A stretch of 17,887 nucleotides of DNA from UBA1268 sp965662195 (GTDB lineage: Bacteria > Planctomycetota > Planctomycetia > Pirellulales > UBA1268): positions 1 to 17,887 of the forward strand of contig CBFIHA010000076.1 of NCBI GenBank assembly GCA_965662195.1, read 5' to 3'. The notes below the pieces were generated by a model. That model was not told the origin of the DNA and ran no database searches. It saw only the letters and a list, made by a program, of their open reading frames with translations. This document shows, piece by piece, positions 15,073-17,887 of this stretch (position 1 is the first letter of the stretch; each line of letters begins with the position of its first letter). Made by a program: the position numbers and the translations under genes.

Positions 15073-15235
15073 TCGATGGTGCGCTGAGCGGAACCGCACT
15101 CCGGGAAGCCCGAGGCGGGCGCCGAGGGAATAATGGTTTCTGGATCAGCCAACGCGGTTTCCCTCAGCTTGCGCTTCGGGCTTCGAAGAATGGGGGATAC
15201 ACCCTGTGCCGGGAAGCCCGAAGCGCAAGTGAGGG
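15073..15235. repeat. REP-like element E inserted between astA and astD
   Basis: Head module from about 15073 (TCGATGGTGCGCTGAGCGGA) with a degenerate inverted core at 15105-15128. A forward core at 15161-15189, one spacer unit (AATGGGGGATACACCCTGTG) and an inverted core at 15213-15235 follow. The forward and inverted pair with one unit has the same form as element C. It fills the 273-bp gap between two genes of one catabolic pathway, where close spacing would be expected. Confidence 0.85.
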
Positions 15236-15300
15236 AATCACCACGCAACCTATCCTCGGGCTCGCCCCCAGGGCTGCCGAGAAATTCGAACCGACCGACC

Positions 15301-16824
15301 ATGACATTCATCATCAACCGATTCACCGATGACCATCCGCACCTGATCGGTGGCAATTGGACCGCCGGTGGTGGCGACCGGTTCCACTCGACCAGCCCCG
15401 CCACCGGCGAACCGGCCTGGCAGGGACCGGCCGCCGCAGCCGCCGACGTCGATGCAGCCATTGCCGCCGCCCGCGCGGCCCAGGCCGGCTGGGCTGAGCG
15501 GCCAATGACCGAGCGGATCGCCCTGCTTGAGGCGGCGGCCGCTGAACTGGAGACCCACGGTGACGACCTGCACACGGCCATCTCGGCCGAGACCGGCAAG
15601 CCGCACTGGGAGGTTGCCAGCGAAGTCAAGGCAATGGCGGCGAAGATTCCCGCAACGATCGACGCCTGGCGGCAGCGGCAGCAGGACGTGGTGACAACCG
15701 GTGACGATGGGGTCGCCGCCACCCGCTATCGCCCCCACGGCGTGCTGGTGGTGATCGGGCCCTTCAACTTTCCCGGCCACATCCCCCAGGGGCACCTCGT
15801 GCCGGCGTTGCTGGCAGGCAACACTGTGGTCTTGAAGCCGAGTGAGTTCACTCCGCTGGCGGGCCGGCGACTCGCTGAAGTGTGGCAGCGAGCCGGCCTG
15901 CCGGCGGGGGTACTGAACCTGGTCCAAGGTGGTCGGGAGACAGGGGCAGCGTTGACCGCCCACCCCGGCCATGACGGCATCCTGTTCACCGGCAGCTATC
16001 GCACCGGCGTGGCCCTGCGACAGGCCCTGGTGGCCGAGCCGGGCAAGATGCTGGCCCTGGAACTGGGCGGCAACAACCCGCTGGTGGTCCATGATGTGCA
16101 GGACCTCGACGCGGCGGTGCGGCTGACGATCCTGTCGGCCTATCTCACCGCCGGCCAGCGGTGCAGCTGTGCCCGCCGGCTGATTGTGACCGACTTCCTC
16201 GGCCGTGACGCGTTTCTCAAGCGGCTGGCCCGGGCCATCGACGCCGTCCGCGTCGGCCTACCCGACGATGAGCCCGAGGCCTTCATGGGGCCGGTGATTC
16301 ACGAGGCGGCGGCGACCGGCTTGTTGGCCGCCCAGACCGACCTGGTTGCCCGTGGCGGCGTGGTGATCAGGCAGCTGCGGCCGCTCTGCGGAAAGCTGAC
16401 GCTGCTCGCCCCCGGGCTGATCGATGTCACCGACGTGGCTGAACGGCCCGACACCGAATGGTTCGGGCCACTGCTGCAAGTCATCCGGGTGCCCGATCTC
16501 GACGCCGCCATCACCGAGGCCAACGGCACTGCGTACGGCCTGACGGCCGCCCTGTTCTCGGACAACCAGACCAGCTACGAGACCTTTCGCCGCCGGGTGC
16601 GGGCCGGGCTGATCAACTGGAACCGGCAAACGACCGGCGCCAGTTCGCGGCTGCCCTTCGGCGGCCTCGGCCACAGCGGCAACCACCGGCCAAGCGGATT
16701 CCATGCCATCGACTATTGCAGCCATCCTGTCGCTTCGCTCGAGCGAGACCGGCTGATTGGGGCTCCTCCGGTGCCCGGCCTGCCGGCATTGCCCGCTCCA
16801 GAATCACCGGAGGCAGCTGACTAG
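15301..16824 (+). CDS. astD: N-succinylglutamate 5-semialdehyde dehydrogenase
   Basis: A 507-residue NAD-dependent aldehyde dehydrogenase that oxidises succinylglutamate semialdehyde to N2-succinylglutamate. The start is the ATG at 15301 (MTFIINRFTDD). An in-frame ATG at 15133 would add only translated repeat DNA and is rejected, although no clear Shine-Dalgarno precedes 15301. Catalytic residues: N156 (IGPFNFPGHIPQGH), Glu254 (LALELGGNNP) and the nucleophile C288 (TAGQRCSCARRLIV). Cys-x-Cys-Ala-Arg-Arg after AGQR and the NFPGHIPQGH loop are specific to the AstD branch of the superfamily. Other family marks are FMGPVI, ETEWFGP-like DTEWFGPLLQV, and RLPFGGLGHSGNHRPSG near the end. The pairing with astA supports the name. 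Length exceeds E. coli AstD (492) through an N-terminal and a Pro-rich C-terminal tail. Confidence 0.92.
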   Translation: MTFIINRFTDDHPHLIGGNWTAGGGDRFHSTSPATGEPAWQGPAAAAADVDAAIAAARAAQAGWAERPMTERIALLEAAAAELETHGDDLHTAISAETGKPHWEVASEVKAMAAKIPATIDAWRQRQQDVVTTGDDGVAATRYRPHGVLVVIGPFNFPGHIPQGHLVPALLAGNTVVLKPSEFTPLAGRRLAEVWQRAGLPAGVLNLVQGGRETGAALTAHPGHDGILFTGSYRTGVALRQALVAEPGKMLALELGGNNPLVVHDVQDLDAAVRLTILSAYLTAGQRCSCARRLIVTDFLGRDAFLKRLARAIDAVRVGLPDDEPEAFMGPVIHEAAATGLLAAQTDLVARGGVVIRQLRPLCGKLTLLAPGLIDVTDVAERPDTEWFGPLLQVIRVPDLDAAITEANGTAYGLTAALFSDNQTSYETFRRRVRAGLINWNRQTTGASSRLPFGGLGHSGNHRPSGFHAIDYCSHPVASLERDRLIGAPPVPGLPALPAPESPEAAD

Positions 16825-16858
16825 TCCGACACCCTCAGGAAAATTTGCAGTTGTCGGT

Positions 16859-16869
16859 AAAGGAGGTGA
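16859..16869 (+). promoter_or_regulatory. Perfect, apparently orphan Shine-Dalgarno
   Basis: AAAGGAGGTGA is fully complementary to the 3' end of 16S rRNA and stands out because most genes here have weak or partial ribosome sites. Two possible starts follow: TTG at 16877, in frame with the His-rich protein but leading through AT-rich, non-coding-looking codons, and GTG at 16879, which gives a 4-codon peptide ending in TGA. It may mark an alternative start, a tiny leader peptide or be chance. Confidence 0.4.
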
Positions 16870-17014
16870 CGATCTATTGTGGCAAACAGCTGAGGCGTGG
16901 TCGGTAAGGGCTCATCACCACCTGTCAGTAGTTCTCCAATGCTGTTTTTCAATGACAAACCAACGGCTCACTGAAGCCCAGACGGCTCCTTTATACCACC
17001 AGGCAGCAGCGGCG

Positions 17015-17497
17015 ATGCGGCTGGTACTGACGGCGGCTGTGCTGTTTCAGCTGGTGCTGCGGGGGTTCGCTCTGCCTGAGCCGGCACTGGCCGGACCGAC
17101 CGACCGGGTGGCACAGCCGCACATTCACCTCGGCGGCCATCCGCACCACCATTCGCCAGTGCACCAGCAGTCCTCTGCTTCCACTCGGCTTGGTGAACAC
17201 CGCCATGCCCATCCCTACGGGCGCGCGGTGGATGATCATCTGACCATGCCGGTCGTTGCCGATGAGGATGGCTGCCCGGCCGATCACGATGCCGATGTGG
17301 TCTACCTCGATGCCTCGCTGGTGATCACGCCCGTTACCAAATCGGTTCATCGCCTGGGTGATGCCGTTGCCGTCGGCATCCAGCCTCCAGCCTCTGAACC
17401 GTCCGCCCCGGCCCGCTCAGCCGGTGGCCTGCTGCAGCTTCCGGGTGATTCTCCGCCCGACTTCCGCGGACGCTTTCCGCACCGGCTGCAGGTCTGA
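17015..17497 (+). CDS. His-rich exported protein, possibly metal-related
   Basis: A 160-residue protein with a signal-peptide-like N-terminus (MRLVLTAAVLFQLVLRGFAL, then PEPALAG). A His-rich stretch follows at about residues 36-67 (PHIHLGGHPHHHSP, EHRHAHP), then an acidic linker with VVADEDGCPADHDADVVYLD, and a Pro/Ala-rich C-terminus ending PPDFRGRFPHRLQV. GC-rich third positions begin at about this start, which is why I prefer the ATG at 17015. Upstream in-frame starts are ATG 16952 and TTG 16877, the latter with a perfect Shine-Dalgarno. His clusters often bind Zn, Ni, Co or Cu, and similar short His-rich proteins are found next to metal efflux genes in planctomycetes, but no efflux gene is in view. 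Export is inferred; metal binding is a guess from composition. It is unlikely to belong to the arginine pathway. Confidence 0.65.
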   Translation: MRLVLTAAVLFQLVLRGFALPEPALAGPTDRVAQPHIHLGGHPHHHSPVHQQSSASTRLGEHRHAHPYGRAVDDHLTMPVVADEDGCPADHDADVVYLDASLVITPVTKSVHRLGDAVAVGIQPPASEPSAPARSAGGLLQLPGDSPPDFRGRFPHRLQV

Positions 17498-17569
17498 TTC
17501 GGCCACGCCATCGCCTTGAGGCCGCCGAGAGCGTCTCCAATGGCTTTTTCATGCGGCAGCTTGTGCCTG

Positions 17570-17684
17570 TTGATGGTGCGTTGAGCAGAACAGAACTCTG
17601 GAAGCCCGCGGCCAAGCCGGGGGAATGCGACGTCGGAAGCGAAAAAACGCGGTTTCCCTCAGCTTGCGCTTCGGGCTTCGAAGC
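17570..17684. repeat. REP-like element F: head module plus forward core
   Basis: The head starts TTGATGGTGCGTTGAGCAGA (17570) and holds a degenerate inverted core at 17601-17623, followed by a near-perfect forward core at 17656-17684. Head and core match element E in order and spacing. The core runs directly into the 36-bp tandem array, sharing GAAGC with its first unit. Confidence 0.85.
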
Positions 17685-17887
17685 AATCGGAGATTCACGC
17701 CGTGTCGGGAAACGCGAAGCAATCGGCCATCCACGCCGTGCCGGGAAACGCGAAGCAATCGGAGATTCACGCCGTGTCGGGAACCGCGAAGCAATCGGAG
17801 ATTCACGCCGTGTCGGGAACCGCGAAGCAATCGGCCATCCACGCCGTGCCGGGAAACGCGAAGCAATCGGCCATTCACGCCGTGCCG
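17680..17887. repeat. 36-bp tandem repeat array anchored on a REP-like core, runs off window
   Basis: Five full 36-bp units start at 17680, 17716, 17752, 17788 and 17824, and a sixth, at 17860, is cut by the window end. Each begins GAAGCAATCGG and contains CACGCCGTG. Two unit types alternate irregularly: type A (GGAGATTCACGCCGTGTCGG) and type B (GGCCATCCACGCCGTGCCGG), in the order A-B-A-A-B-B'. Units are directly abutting, with no unique spacers, so this is not a CRISPR array. The period is a multiple of three, so an open frame with a 12-residue repeat crosses it, but there is no sign of a real protein. Confidence 0.92.

Noticed and set aside
17549..17878. Minus-strand ORF with a 12-residue repeat (RLLRxSRHGV)
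   Set aside because: It is simply the 36-bp tandem DNA read in frame and continues into the REP-like core, with no ribosome site or independent coding signal.
17680..17887. CRISPR array, because of the 36-bp period
   Set aside because: The units abut with no unique spacers, the whole 36 bp repeats, and no cas gene is present.

Overview
The window looks like a piece of chromosome from a high-GC, Gram-negative-type bacterium, most likely a planctomycete. That rests on several weak signs taken together: divergent envelope proteins, a Lys/Ala-rich histone H1-like protein, a MASE1-type sensor phosphatase paired with a STAS protein, and intergenic DNA packed with one family of GC-rich palindromic repeats. 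No rRNA, tRNA or CRISPR was seen, and the taxonomic call is an inference. No gene here is phage-like or plasmid-like.

Layout. Positions 1-4755 are all minus strand: a truncated unknown CDS at the left edge (start at 226), a divergent Nramp-family transporter (517-2061), a small membrane protein (2727-3056), a Y1/HUH transposase of the RAYT type (3557-4060) and the H1-like protein (4357-4755). The gaps between them hold repeat elements A, B and C. Positions 227-516 hold nothing recognisable. A plus-strand PepT-like M20 peptidase (4915-6108) converges on a minus-strand block read from 10331 down to 6125: STAS protein, MASE1/PP2C phosphatase (1-nt overlap), flavin reductase and a TsdA-like dihaem cytochrome c. 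The 376-bp divergent gap at 10332-10708 is rich in inverted repeats and could encode a structured RNA.

Positions 10709-16824 are a plus-strand arginine succinyltransferase (AST) catabolic cluster: M20 hydrolase, class III aminotransferase, AstA and AstD. The aminotransferase and AstA genes overlap by 4 nt. AstA would make N2-succinylarginine, the aminotransferase would fit the succinylornithine step, and AstD would oxidise succinylglutamate semialdehyde. The M20 enzyme is a candidate for the final desuccinylation, normally done by AstE. AstB and AstE are not in the window. Repeat elements D and E sit inside this cluster, between hydrolase and aminotransferase and between AstA and AstD. A His-rich exported protein (17015-17497) follows, and the window ends in repeat element F, which runs into a 36-bp tandem array.

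The most interesting system is the repeat family plus the transposase. At least eight forward copies and about ten inverted or degenerate copies of one REP-like core lie only between genes. They are mostly paired head to head like REPINs, with a variable number of 34-36 bp units between the arms, and often carry a conserved upstream head module. The single RAYT-like gene lies between two such pairs and has a perfect palindrome over its putative promoter.
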